Source: Actinomycetota bacterium
GTDB lineage: Bacteria > Actinomycetota > Thermoleophilia > RBG-16-64-13
Assembly: GCA_012514635.1 (NCBI GenBank)
Contig: JAAYZX010000110.1
Location: forward strand, 1-46,188
DNA: 46,188 nucleotides
Direction of reading: 5' to 3'
In this document: one piece after another, positions 25,562 to 33,925 of the stretch
Layout of the letters: each line of letters starts with the position of its first letter
How positions within the stretch are numbered: position 1 is the first letter of the stretch
The notes under the pieces: model-generated
What the model was told of the DNA's origin: nothing
Seen by the model: only the letters and a program-made list of their open reading frames with translations
Databases searched by the model: none
Translations under genes and position numbers: made by a program

Positions 25562-26881
25562 ATGACCGTAATACGAGACAATTTGCTCGATCTCATCACG
25601 TCCCGCGAGGCCACCGTGGGCGTAATCGGCATGGGATATGTGGGCCTGCCTCTGGCGCTGGTCTTCTGCGAGGCCGGCTTTACCGCAATCGGCTTCGACA
25701 TCGATCCGGAGAAAACCACGAGCCTCAACCGCGGCGAGTCCTACATCAAGCATATCGGCCCCGAGCGCGTGGCCACGTGCCGCGCCACCCAGCGCTTCTC
25801 AGCTACCACCGACTTCTTCCGGCTTGCCGCCTGCGACGCAGTGCTTATCTGCGTTCCCACCCCCTTGGGCCGCCACCGCGAACCCGATCTTTCCTTCGTT
25901 CTCAACACCACACGTGAAGTGGCCGCCCATCTCCGCCCGGGACAGCTCGTGGTGCTGGAGTCCACTACCTATCCCGGCACCACCGACGAGGAAATGCTTC
26001 CCATCCTGGTCGCCACCGGCCTCGAGACGCCCCGTGACTTCTTCCTGGCCTTCTCGCCCGAGCGCGAGGATCCCGGCAACCCCGACTTCGATACCCGCAC
26101 CATCCCCAAGGTTGTTGGTGGCGTGAACACCGACTCCACAGCCGTGGCCGCCGCCCTCTACGCGCAGGCGCTGGACGAGGTGGTACCTGTGTCGCACTCG
26201 CGGGTGGCAGAAGCGGGCAAGTTGCTCGAGAATATTTATCGTTCGGTGAACATCGCGCTTGTGAACGAACTCAAGATGACCTTCGATCGCATGGACATCG
26301 ACATGTGGGAGGTGATCGAGGCGGCCAAGACCAAGCCCTTCGGTTTCCAAGCCTTCTATCCCGGTCCCGGCCTGGGTGGGCACTGCATCCCACTCGACCC
26401 CTTCTATCTATCGTGGAAGGCCAGCGAATACGGCATGTGGACGCGCTTCATAGACCTGGCCGGTGAGATCAACACCCGCATGCCTGATTGGGTGGTGAAC
26501 AAGACGGTGGATGCACTAAACGCCGCCGGAAAGAGTATTAAGGATGCACGTGTGTTGGTCCTGGGCCTGAGCTATAAGGCCGATATAGACGACGATCGCG
26601 AGAGCCCTAGTTATGAGATCATCGAACTGCTCCGCGAACGTGGTGCTGATGTCGGCTACTGCGATCCCTATTTCCCGGTCATGCCCGCCAAGCGCAGATA
26701 CCAGCTGGAGTTGGAATCCGTGCCGCTCAGTGCCGGCGAGTTTTCAAAATATGACGTGCTGGTTCTGGCCACAGCCCACCGTGAGTTTGCAAATCCCGCC
26801 CTGTACCTAAGCACGAAACTGGTGGTGGACACGCGCCACGTGGTGAGCGCAGACTGGGGGCCAATGGTGGTGCGAGCCTGA
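25562..26881 (+). CDS. Nucleotide-sugar 6-dehydrogenase, WbpA/WecC-like
   Basis: This 439-residue NAD-dependent enzyme oxidises C6 of a UDP-sugar to a uronic acid in two steps. It shows 'VGVIGMGYVGLPLALVFCEA' (NAD site), 'FSPEREDPGN', which is typical of UDP-GlcNAc 6-dehydrogenases such as WbpA, 'LLENIYRSVNIALVNELK', and the catalytic Cys in 'GPGLGGHCIPLDP'. The C-terminal domain has 'LGLSYKADIDDDRESPS'. The ATG at 25562 fits the AAGGGA spacing better than the GTG at 25556. UDP-glucose or GDP-mannose as substrate cannot be excluded. It heads block D, with the CapD-like dehydratase and kinase following. Confidence 0.88.
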   Translation: MTVIRDNLLDLITSREATVGVIGMGYVGLPLALVFCEAGFTAIGFDIDPEKTTSLNRGESYIKHIGPERVATCRATQRFSATTDFFRLAACDAVLICVPTPLGRHREPDLSFVLNTTREVAAHLRPGQLVVLESTTYPGTTDEEMLPILVATGLETPRDFFLAFSPEREDPGNPDFDTRTIPKVVGGVNTDSTAVAAALYAQALDEVVPVSHSRVAEAGKLLENIYRSVNIALVNELKMTFDRMDIDMWEVIEAAKTKPFGFQAFYPGPGLGGHCIPLDPFYLSWKASEYGMWTRFIDLAGEINTRMPDWVVNKTVDALNAAGKSIKDARVLVLGLSYKADIDDDRESPSYEIIELLRERGADVGYCDPYFPVMPAKRRYQLELESVPLSAGEFSKYDVLVLATAHREFANPALYLSTKLVVDTRHVVSADWGPMVVRA

Positions 26882-27149
26882 TGCCCGTGTCCCAAAGGCT
26901 TGATCACAACGAAATTCACACCCGGTGCCGATGCATGCATTATTTGGCTCAGGAATGGGGAATCACCAATACGCAGAGTGGAGCAGTATCCCTCCACGAA
27001 TGGTCACAAAATATAAATTCACCCAAGAGGTCCCGCGCACGTCTAAAAAAATCGCTCCAAGCCCTCAAGGGAGTCCGAACTAATGACGATAGACTGCGTA
27101 CTGGAAGCAATAAAACACCGGGCCAACGGTTCCGGCAACTGGAGAGAGC
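26882..27149 (+). other. Leader region before the CapD-like gene
   Basis: This 268-base AT-richer stretch contains a palindrome ATGCATGCAT at 26931-26940, a hairpin GTGGAG/CTCCAC at 26978-26997, and runs of A near 27008-27018 and 27051. A 90-codon frame crosses it but has low-quality composition and no ribosome binding site, so I do not call it a gene. A promoter or leader for the downstream dehydratase-kinase genes is plausible. I saw no JUMPstart/ops element. GGAGAG precedes the ATG at 27150. Confidence 0.3.
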
Positions 27150-29147
27150 ATGACCCGAAACAGACAGTGGTACGCAATCCTGGCAGACGCTGCAGCGGTT
27201 CTCCTCGCGTACTATGTGTCTGTCAGCTATTACCACGGCGGCCGGATCCTAAGCGAAGCAGAATCGATCACCCCTTTCCTGGCGGCGGTGACCTGCGCCA
27301 TGCTGTTCCACGTGGGGGCCAATGCCCTCGCCGCCGGTTACCGGATCATACCGCGATACATCGGGCTGGCCGAGGCTTTGCGTCTATTCGCAGCAGCCGT
27401 GGCGGCAGGAGTGGCCCTGGTAGCCCCAATCCTGCTGGTGTCGAACTTGAGTTCCGGGCTGCCCGTGGCTTCCATCCCCATCGGGGCCATGGGAGCCTTC
27501 GTCGTCATGGGCGCTTGGCGGTTCGGCGAACGCATCATTACTGAACGGAGGCAACGCCCGCAGCAACAGGCGAAGGACCGCGTGCTGCTGGTGGGTGCCG
27601 GTGCCGGGGCCGATATGCTCATCCGCGAGATCCGCCGCATGCGCGGTCTCGATGCGGAGGTGGTGGGGCTCGTCGATGACAATCCGCGGCTGACCGGGCT
27701 CCGCGTCCAGGGTTGCCCCGTGCTGGGCACCCCAGCCGACATCTCTGCCCTCGTAGCAACGCACAACGTGTCACAGATCATCATAGCCATCCCTTCGGCC
27801 ACACCCAAGCAGCTGGCCGACATATATCTCAAATGCCGGGAGGCGGGGCTGCCCGTCAAGATGGCGCCGAGTCTCACTGAACTCATACGCGAATCGGGGA
27901 GCCCTACGAATTTCCGAGACCTTGAAATCACCGACCTGCTCGACCGGCCCAAGGTCCACATCGATCCTTTCGTCATATCCCACCGCATCTCCGGCAAGCG
28001 GGTCCTCGTGACCGGAGCCGGCGGGTCGATCGGCTCCGAGTTGGTGAGGCAAGTTGCCCGCTACCATCCCGAACGCCTCGTGCTCGTGGATCATGACGAA
28101 TCCGCCCTCTACGAGCTCCATGAGCAGCTGCAAACGCTCGGGTTCGATAGGTACGCGCTGTTCCCGGCCAATATCCAGGAAGAACGCAAGCTCGAGGCCA
28201 TTTTCGCCAAGCATCTACCGGATATCGTATTCCACTCAGCCGCCTATAAGCACGTCCCCATCATGGAGCGGGCGCCTGATGAAGCCGTTCTCAACAACAT
28301 CCGAGGCACGCAGCTGGTGGCACGAACCGCCGCCCGATTCGGGTGCCTAGACTTAGTGAACATCTCCACCGACAAGGCCGTTGATCCCATTTGTGTCATG
28401 GGTGCAACCAAACGGGCATGTGAGCTGCTCATACGCGCGTTGAGTCGACGGCACACGAACATGCGCATGGCATCCGTCAGATTCGGAAACGTGCTCGGAA
28501 GTCAAGGTAGCGTTGTCCCCGTATTCCGAAAGCAGATCGAGAACGGCGGTCCCGTAGTGGTGACCCACCCGAACATGAAACGTTACTTCATGACCATTCA
28601 AGAAGCAGTACAGTTGGTTCTCCATGCCGTAATTCTCATGGAAGAGAACGAACTCCAAGGCTCTGGGGCAGACGTTTACATACTCGAGATGGGTGATCCT
28701 ATCTCCATCGTGGAGCTCGCACACCAGATGATCAATCTCCTACGCCCTCCTGATCATGAGCAGCCGATTGCCATACAGTTCACAGGACTCCGCCCAGGCG
28801 AGAAGATGGACGAGGTTCTGGTATGGGGCAACGAAGAAGCCCTACCCACAAGCCACTTGTTCATTCGTCGGGCAATCCCCAAGGCAGGCGCAGATTTCGG
28901 ATATCATGACTCGTACGAAACGTTCGAAAGCGAAGTGCAGAAGCTGATTAAGTTGGCCGCGCTACGCGCGCCACACGAACAGATAGTTGCCGCACTGGAG
29001 GCGTGTGTTTCAGGCTATCGACCTCCAGAGACGGCAAAAAGTCAGAGCCGCTATGCTGTACTATCAAATCTCCATCCTTTCGCGGAAGCTGAGGTGACGG
29101 AAACCGACCATAATCGCAGGACTGAGAAGGCTGTTACACTGAAATAA
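27150..29147 (+). CDS. Membrane-bound nucleotide-sugar 4,6-dehydratase (FlaA1/CapD/PglF-like)
   Basis: This 665-residue protein has four N-terminal membrane segments (residues ~10-120), a first Rossmann-like domain ('VLLVGAGAGADMLIREI') and a C-terminal dehydratase domain with 'VLVTGAGGSIGSELVRQ'. The catalytic region 'NISTDKAVDPICVMGATKRACELL' has Met in place of the usual Tyr, as in WbpM/PglF. 'ASVRFGNVLGSQGSVVPVF' and 'GLRPGEKMDE' complete the signature. It likely makes UDP-4-keto-6-deoxy-GlcNAc, the precursor of bacillosamine, QuiNAc, FucNAc and related sugars, and could feed the LegC-type aminotransferase in block E. Length matches WbpM (about 665). Confidence 0.9.
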   Translation: MTRNRQWYAILADAAAVLLAYYVSVSYYHGGRILSEAESITPFLAAVTCAMLFHVGANALAAGYRIIPRYIGLAEALRLFAAAVAAGVALVAPILLVSNLSSGLPVASIPIGAMGAFVVMGAWRFGERIITERRQRPQQQAKDRVLLVGAGAGADMLIREIRRMRGLDAEVVGLVDDNPRLTGLRVQGCPVLGTPADISALVATHNVSQIIIAIPSATPKQLADIYLKCREAGLPVKMAPSLTELIRESGSPTNFRDLEITDLLDRPKVHIDPFVISHRISGKRVLVTGAGGSIGSELVRQVARYHPERLVLVDHDESALYELHEQLQTLGFDRYALFPANIQEERKLEAIFAKHLPDIVFHSAAYKHVPIMERAPDEAVLNNIRGTQLVARTAARFGCLDLVNISTDKAVDPICVMGATKRACELLIRALSRRHTNMRMASVRFGNVLGSQGSVVPVFRKQIENGGPVVVTHPNMKRYFMTIQEAVQLVLHAVILMEENELQGSGADVYILEMGDPISIVELAHQMINLLRPPDHEQPIAIQFTGLRPGEKMDEVLVWGNEEALPTSHLFIRRAIPKAGADFGYHDSYETFESEVQKLIKLAALRAPHEQIVAALEACVSGYRPPETAKSQSRYAVLSNLHPFAEAEVTETDHNRRTEKAVTLK

Positions 29148-29224
29148 GTGGAGTTTAGGTATGTTGACAACGACGCGGTCGTGAGCACCATCACGAGGAT
29201 GCCTACGCTGTGAAGGGAGTGGGG

Positions 29225-29590
29225 ATGAAAAAGACACCTCCGTTTGCTCTGTTAGTGTTGACGTTGCTGATATTAATGTTTGTGTTCGTACCGTCGGCAC
29301 TCGCAGCTACTCCTCAAGACATCTACGATGACTACGCCGACAACCTCAAACTTGACGGCACCTACACGCCGGAAGAGCTCGAGACCTACCTCAATGATCC
29401 CGTAATTCACCAATACGGCAAACCCGACATCATAGACCCGCTCGATAATTCTGTGCGCCAAAGCCTGAAGGACCGCCCCACCTTTCCATTCACCGGTTTT
29501 CAGCTTCTCTTAGTAAGCGCGGGGGCGATCGTACTAATCGTCATTGGCGTGGTTCTGCGGCGTCAAACCAGGCGAGACCATAGCGCCTAA
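29225..29590 (+). CDS. Small secreted or membrane-anchored protein of unknown function
   Basis: This 121-residue protein begins at the ATG at 29225, behind AAGGGAG; an upstream GTG at 29210 includes that ribosome binding site and is less likely. Residues 1-28 form a clear signal peptide ('LLVLTLLILMFVFVPSALA', probable cleavage after Ala-Leu-Ala). About 60 polar, acidic residues follow, with 'DIYDDYADNLKLDGTYTPEE' and 'HQYGKPDIIDPLDNS'. A second membrane segment ('FQLLLVSAGAIVLIVIGVVL') and a basic tail 'RRQTRRD' end the protein, so it would sit with its middle outside and its C-terminus inside. I do not recognise the family. Its place between the dehydratase and the Wzz-kinase suggests a link to polymer assembly or attachment. 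Confidence 0.7.
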   Translation: MKKTPPFALLVLTLLILMFVFVPSALAATPQDIYDDYADNLKLDGTYTPEELETYLNDPVIHQYGKPDIIDPLDNSVRQSLKDRPTFPFTGFQLLLVSAGAIVLIVIGVVLRRQTRRDHSA

Positions 29591-29627
29591 CTTCAGCGCC
29601 CGTTGGTCCTGTCAAATCAAACTGACG

Positions 29628-29657
29628 TCACGGCGGCGACTTAAGTCGCCGCCGTGA
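29628..29657. promoter_or_regulatory. Perfect 30-base palindrome immediately before the kinase gene
   Basis: The arms 29628-29642 (TCACGGCGGCGACTT) and 29643-29657 are exact complements with no spacer. The palindrome overlaps a second one, TGACGTCA, at 29623-29630. It ends 9 bases before the GTG start of the Wzz-kinase gene, where the ribosome binding site would normally be, and is followed by TATCTCTTG. It could be a dimeric repressor site, or in RNA a stable hairpin acting as attenuator or translation block. Confidence 0.6.
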
Positions 29658-29666
29658 GTATCTCTT

Positions 29667-31259
29667 GTGGATAAGAACTCGCACGATATAGACCTTAAAC
29701 ACGTGATATCCACGCTACGTGAGCGCTGGTGGATAGTAGTCGGCTGTACCGTCTTGGCGGCCCTAGTGGCTTTCACGTACTCCTTCACGCGGGAACCGAT
29801 GTACAGCGCCACAGCCAAAATCATGCGTGAAAGTGCCAATCTAGACCAGGCGCTTTTCGGCGCGCGCGTGTTCGATTCCTCAGATCAGGAGCGTGTCCTC
29901 CGCACAGGAGTCATCCTGGTGAAGACCGACACCGTAGCCAACATGGTGCAACAGCACTTAGAGACCTCCCGCAGCCCTGCTCAACTGCTGCGCATGGTGT
30001 CCGTCACCCCATCCGCGGCAACCAACATGATCAGCATCGCCGCCGTCAGCCCGAACCCCAAAGAGGCGGCAGAGATTGCCAACGCCTTTGCCGAACAGTT
30101 CATCCTCTCCCGCCAAGCGGCCGACAGGGGCACGCTGGCAGCCGCCCGGGGCAAGATAGAGTCTGAACTAAACAGCATGTCGGAGGCGGAGCTGTCCTCG
30201 GATCGAGGCCGCACTCTGATGCAGAAGTACGAAGAGCTCGGCATTCTTGAGTCGCTACAAACTGGTGGGTTTGCCATGGTGCAATCAGCTACGGCACCGC
30301 TGGAACCCTCTTCCCCGCGAACTGGAATGAACACAGGCGTCGCCGGCGTGGCAGGCCTCGTGATAGGGCTGGTGGTGGCGTTTCTGCTCCAGCTCCTCGA
30401 CCGAAGAATCAAGGACGAGGATTCGCTTGAAGTGATCGTGGGAGCGCCGGTGCTCGCACGCGTTCCGCGGGTCGGCAACCACTGGAAACGCCGCCATCAC
30501 AGCTCCGGTGAAGGAGTGGTGGGGTTTGCCGATCCCGGTACACCTCTACTGGAGGCGTTTCGGAGCCTTCGCTCCAATCTCCAGTTCTTCGAAGTGGGGA
30601 GGCCTCTGAACACCATCATGGTAACGAGCGCGCTACCGAGGGAAGGTAAGTCCGTCACTACCGTAAACCTCGCCCTGGCACTGGCGCTCTCGGGTTCACG
30701 GGTCTTCATCGTGGAGGCCGACCTCCGAAGACCGAGGCTTCACAGGTACCTGGATATAAGCCCCGACCTGGGGCTCTCCAACTACCTTGCCGGCACCGCA
30801 AAGCTCACCGCCGTCACGCAGAAGATTCAATCGACGCGTTTCTTCCCACCGAGCGCCCAACATCTGCGGGTGAATAGCGGTGGACGCAACCACGTATCCG
30901 TCGCCAATCATTTCACCTGCATGCCGTCGGGCCCATTGCCACCAAATCCTGCCGAGTTGCTGGGATCGTCACAGATGGTCGACCTCCTGACGCACCTCTC
31001 CGGAGTGGCCGACTACGTGCTCATCGACGTGCCGCCGGTACTCGCTGTATCGGATGCACTGGTGCTGGCCCCACACGTGGATGCAGTCTTGGTGACGGTC
31101 CGCCTCTACTCGACAACTCACGACATGGCCAGGGAGATGAGCAATCTGTTGAGCCGGGCCGGCGCGCGCGTAATAGGTGCAGTGGTGCAGGACGTCTCTC
31201 GCCCCCGCGGCTACTACCACAGATATGAAGGATACGGCGAGTACTCCCCTGTAGTGTGA
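29667..31259 (+). CDS. Polysaccharide co-polymerase with BY-kinase domain (Wzc/CapAB-like)
   Basis: This 530-residue inner-membrane protein controls polymer length and export. A Wzz domain has one membrane segment at ~22-42 and another at ~225-245 ('AGVAGLVIGLVVAFLLQLL'). The cytoplasmic kinase follows with Walker A 'SALPREGKSVTT', Walker A' 'VFIVEADLRRPRLH' (Glu where Asp is usual), Walker B 'YVLIDVPPVLAVSDA', and a Tyr-rich tail ('YYHRYEGYGEY') for autophosphorylation. About 20 extra residues lie before 'GPLPPNPAELL'. Having both domains in one chain is the Gram-negative Wzc layout, also seen in Actinomycetota. The GTG start has no ribosome binding site and follows a perfect palindrome. Confidence 0.88.
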   Translation: MDKNSHDIDLKHVISTLRERWWIVVGCTVLAALVAFTYSFTREPMYSATAKIMRESANLDQALFGARVFDSSDQERVLRTGVILVKTDTVANMVQQHLETSRSPAQLLRMVSVTPSAATNMISIAAVSPNPKEAAEIANAFAEQFILSRQAADRGTLAAARGKIESELNSMSEAELSSDRGRTLMQKYEELGILESLQTGGFAMVQSATAPLEPSSPRTGMNTGVAGVAGLVIGLVVAFLLQLLDRRIKDEDSLEVIVGAPVLARVPRVGNHWKRRHHSSGEGVVGFADPGTPLLEAFRSLRSNLQFFEVGRPLNTIMVTSALPREGKSVTTVNLALALALSGSRVFIVEADLRRPRLHRYLDISPDLGLSNYLAGTAKLTAVTQKIQSTRFFPPSAQHLRVNSGGRNHVSVANHFTCMPSGPLPPNPAELLGSSQMVDLLTHLSGVADYVLIDVPPVLAVSDALVLAPHVDAVLVTVRLYSTTHDMAREMSNLLSRAGARVIGAVVQDVSRPRGYYHRYEGYGEYSPVV

Positions 31260-31303
31260 AGGTCGGACCCCATGAACGAAGAGCCATACGCCTTCACCCC
31301 GAT

Positions 31304-32594
31304 CTATGTTGAGCTACCGCCTTCCATGAGCCAGCGCACGTTGTCGAGGCTGTCTTCAGCCATACGCCTCCCCCATTCACGAAGGCGGCTGCGCAATCCG
31401 GAACCGGATTCCAGATAGCTGCTCAAGCGAGCAGCAACACCCTCCGCTGCGGCGCTCAAATCCAGTGCATCGTGTGGCACGGCAGGAAGACCGGCAAGTC
31501 GGGCCAATGCTTCCATCTTGAAGGTCCGAGACGACAGAGGGATGATTGGTGCACCCCCCCTAAGAGCGAAGATGCTGGGGTGCCATCTCCCGCCGATGTA
31601 AGCATCGGCATTGCCCAGTACGTCAACCACCTGCTGCACCGGGGTGTGAAGCCCCATCAAAGGCAACTGCAGACGAGCGGCCAGAGCCCGCATCACCGGC
31701 TGATCCCTCAAGTCCGAAGCCGTCAACACAATCTGCCCGGAGTAAACGGCTTGCACCCGCTCGATGAGAGTGACATAGGCCGAGACGACCTGCTCAGGCG
31801 AATCCAGAAAGACATACAGGGAAGATCCACCCAAGCATAGGTACGGCGCACCCGGGTCAAAGGCGGCGGTGTCAGGCCACACATCCATGTACGTTGGCCG
31901 CGCGGCCAATTCCGCCCAAGTCTCCGGCATCGCCGGTTCAAACAGGAAGGCAGAGTCGGGAGCAAACCGTCCATCGCACATGTCTGCACAGCGCTCAACC
32001 GACTCCGTCTCACGGAACACCACATCGGCCAGAAGTGGGTACACATGCACTGCGATCTCGCGCAGATCTGCGTGGTCGAAGTCGGCAGTGTGGTTCACCA
32101 ATGCAACCGGCACATCAAACATCGTTGTCAAAAACATAGGCCAAAAAGAGCATGGTTCGAGGAATGTTCCCGTTGGCCACCATGGCTCCGTCACCGTGGA
32201 TGATCGCAACATCTGCCAGCCGAGCAGCACCGCGGAGCGACGGCCATGCCTCAGAGTCATTCACGAAGGCCCGCGCGGCAGCAGGGAAGCCGTCCCACCG
32301 CTCTGGGACCCGATGTCCCCGCGGAAACCCAAGACGCCCCGCCAAACGGTGACCGAGCCTAGGAACCGCCGGCGGCACCAGAAGCCCAAAGTAGTCCCGT
32401 CCTCTTCTATGGACCGGTCTGTCCCAGACTTCCGCTTGGGGTTCGGTGAGCAGAGTCCGAGTCAGCTCAGTTTCAGTGATAGACAAAATAACGTCGCCCC
32501 CGGCCTCCCGAATCATTCTCTTGAGTGACGTTGCCGCAGCCCTGTCTCCCCAGTTGGGGCTGCTGGTAGAGTCATTGATGAATATGACCTTCAT
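31304..32594 (-). pseudogene. Polysaccharide pyruvyltransferase family gene split by a +1 frameshift
   Basis: Two overlapping minus-strand frames make one gene. The upstream part (32594 to ~32130) starts 'MKVIFINDSTSSPNWGDRAA' and reaches 'HGDGAMVANGNIPRTMLFLA'. The downstream part (~32130 to 31304) continues 'FDVPVALVNHTADFDHADL' and 'YIGGRWHPSIFALRGG', both pyruvyltransferase (PF04230-like) landmarks. The break lies at a run of five A on the plus strand (32130-32134, TTTTT in the gene). With four T the frame would read 'FLAYVLTTMFDVPVALVNHT' without interruption and give about 429 residues. It may be a true mutation, a phase-variable tract or a sequencing error. The family adds pyruvate ketals to glycans, but members also have other roles. 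Confidence 0.78.
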
Positions 32595-32604
32595 AGTACT
32601 TATC

Positions 32605-33915
32605 TCACCCAGAAACAGCGGTGAGGAGCCCGGCGGCTCCTAACGTCTGGGCCAAAGAATGAAGACGACGAGCGGGGACCCCGATACAATTAGAGATTTC
32701 TATGAGATCGGCGGTGCCATCGGCGAATGCCAACAGGTTCATCATTTCTTGCACCTGTTGGCTGGACTCCCTGGTGCTGAGGGTGGGATACAAACCGCGA
32801 CGTCCCAGTTGTGGCTCACCTAGGCACGTGGTTCGAAAGAAATAGTTGTTCTCGAGGAGATCCAAGCACATACGTACGACATCGAAGCCACCCTGCAACC
32901 CTGCCGGCGTGACCAAGTTCAAATCGTCCAAAGAAGTATGATACTCGGGGTATGCTCCGTACTTAGATCTCATCACCGATACTACCGGCAGATCCACTCC
33001 GGGGCTGCAATATTGGCGCTCATCACTGCCGCGATCGAGAAAAGTGTATTGGATAAACTCGGGATGCTCGTGACGGAGAACGTTCAACGCCACTCGATCG
33101 GCAAGAGTGTCACCGTTGCGCGACGGCAAGAAGGAATACGCTCTCCCATCCCCCAAACAGGTGAGATTGAACCCGGCAACGACGTGCCGACGCATGGAAT
33201 CCAGATTCCGACTGAGATAGGTAAGCGAACCGATGGTCTCCGGAACGAAGATCACACGGTACGAGTAGCGCCGGGGCCGAGTCAGAAGCCATTTCACCAA
33301 GTATGTGGCCACCACGGGACCTGAAAGCTCGTTGTTGGCCATGGAGGGATGACACACGTAAGTGGAAAGGAAGATCTCGTCGCGTGTTTCGCCAGGTATG
33401 AGCACCTCACCATACGTGAGCGAGCCCTCACTCAGATCGCTGTCGATGAAAACGTGATAATCCCCATCGGCCAGCTCCTGCCGGCAGCGATGGGTAAGAC
33501 AGAACCCCCACCGCTCTTCATAGTACGAGGTGATATATGGCACGGCGTCGGGCTGACTCGGCAGCGAGTACAAATGCTTCTCCAACTCGGCCAAAGACAC
33601 CGTAGCATCCACCGGCGTCGAGTAACCTACAACGTGCAGATTAGTATCGGCGAAATCGACGATGCGACGACCGCTACTGTCCTTAATCCACGCGCCCCGG
33701 ATATTCCACTCCCGAGGGACGATCCAGTCGAACACACGTGTACCGGACGGCACTTCCGTGATCTGCAGCGGGATCTCTCTTGCGATGATCGCGAGAGTCT
33801 TCCTCAGCCCGTCACCGGTAATACTGCGGCAGATCGGAAACAATTTAGATGCCATTCGGTGCATGTCGAGCCCACAAGCATCGAAATCAATTACATTCAT
33901 GAGATCATTCACCAT
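32605..33915 (-). CDS. DUF4910/aminopeptidase-like protein with C-terminal winged helix
   Basis: This protein has 436 residues from the ATG at 33915 (ATG at 33900 is also possible); the open frame extends upstream into the preceding gene. The N-terminal part ('KLFPICRSITGDGLRKTL', 'GTRVFDWIVPREWNI') and central M28-peptidase-like fold ('YVCHPSMANNELSGPVVATY', 'VPETIGSL', 'RGSDERQYCSPGVDLPV', 'YPEYHTSLDDL') match DUF4910/DUF2172-type proteins. The last ~80 residues look like a winged helix ('LIEISNCIGVPARRLHSL'). Putative zinc ligands His, Glu and Asp are kept, so it may be an amidase or deacylase. Such genes are known from surface-polysaccharide loci, but I know of no established reaction. 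It sits between the nucleotidyltransferase and the pyruvyltransferase. Confidence 0.75.
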   Translation of the reverse strand: MVNDLMNVIDFDACGLDMHRMASKLFPICRSITGDGLRKTLAIIAREIPLQITEVPSGTRVFDWIVPREWNIRGAWIKDSSGRRIVDFADTNLHVVGYSTPVDATVSLAELEKHLYSLPSQPDAVPYITSYYEERWGFCLTHRCRQELADGDYHVFIDSDLSEGSLTYGEVLIPGETRDEIFLSTYVCHPSMANNELSGPVVATYLVKWLLTRPRRYSYRVIFVPETIGSLTYLSRNLDSMRRHVVAGFNLTCLGDGRAYSFLPSRNGDTLADRVALNVLRHEHPEFIQYTFLDRGSDERQYCSPGVDLPVVSVMRSKYGAYPEYHTSLDDLNLVTPAGLQGGFDVVRMCLDLLENNYFFRTTCLGEPQLGRRGLYPTLSTRESSQQVQEMMNLLAFADGTADLIEISNCIGVPARRLHSLAQTLGAAGLLTAVSG

Positions 33916-33925
33916 TAGGCATCCG

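Noticed and set aside
26881-27153. 90-codon plus-strand frame between the dehydrogenase and CapD-like genes
   Set aside because: No ribosome binding site, overlaps the dehydrogenase stop and the next start, and shows no recognisable fold or motif.
29623-29630. TGACGTCA resembling a eukaryotic CRE site
   Set aside because: This is bacterial DNA; the 8-base palindrome is only noted as part of the larger palindrome.
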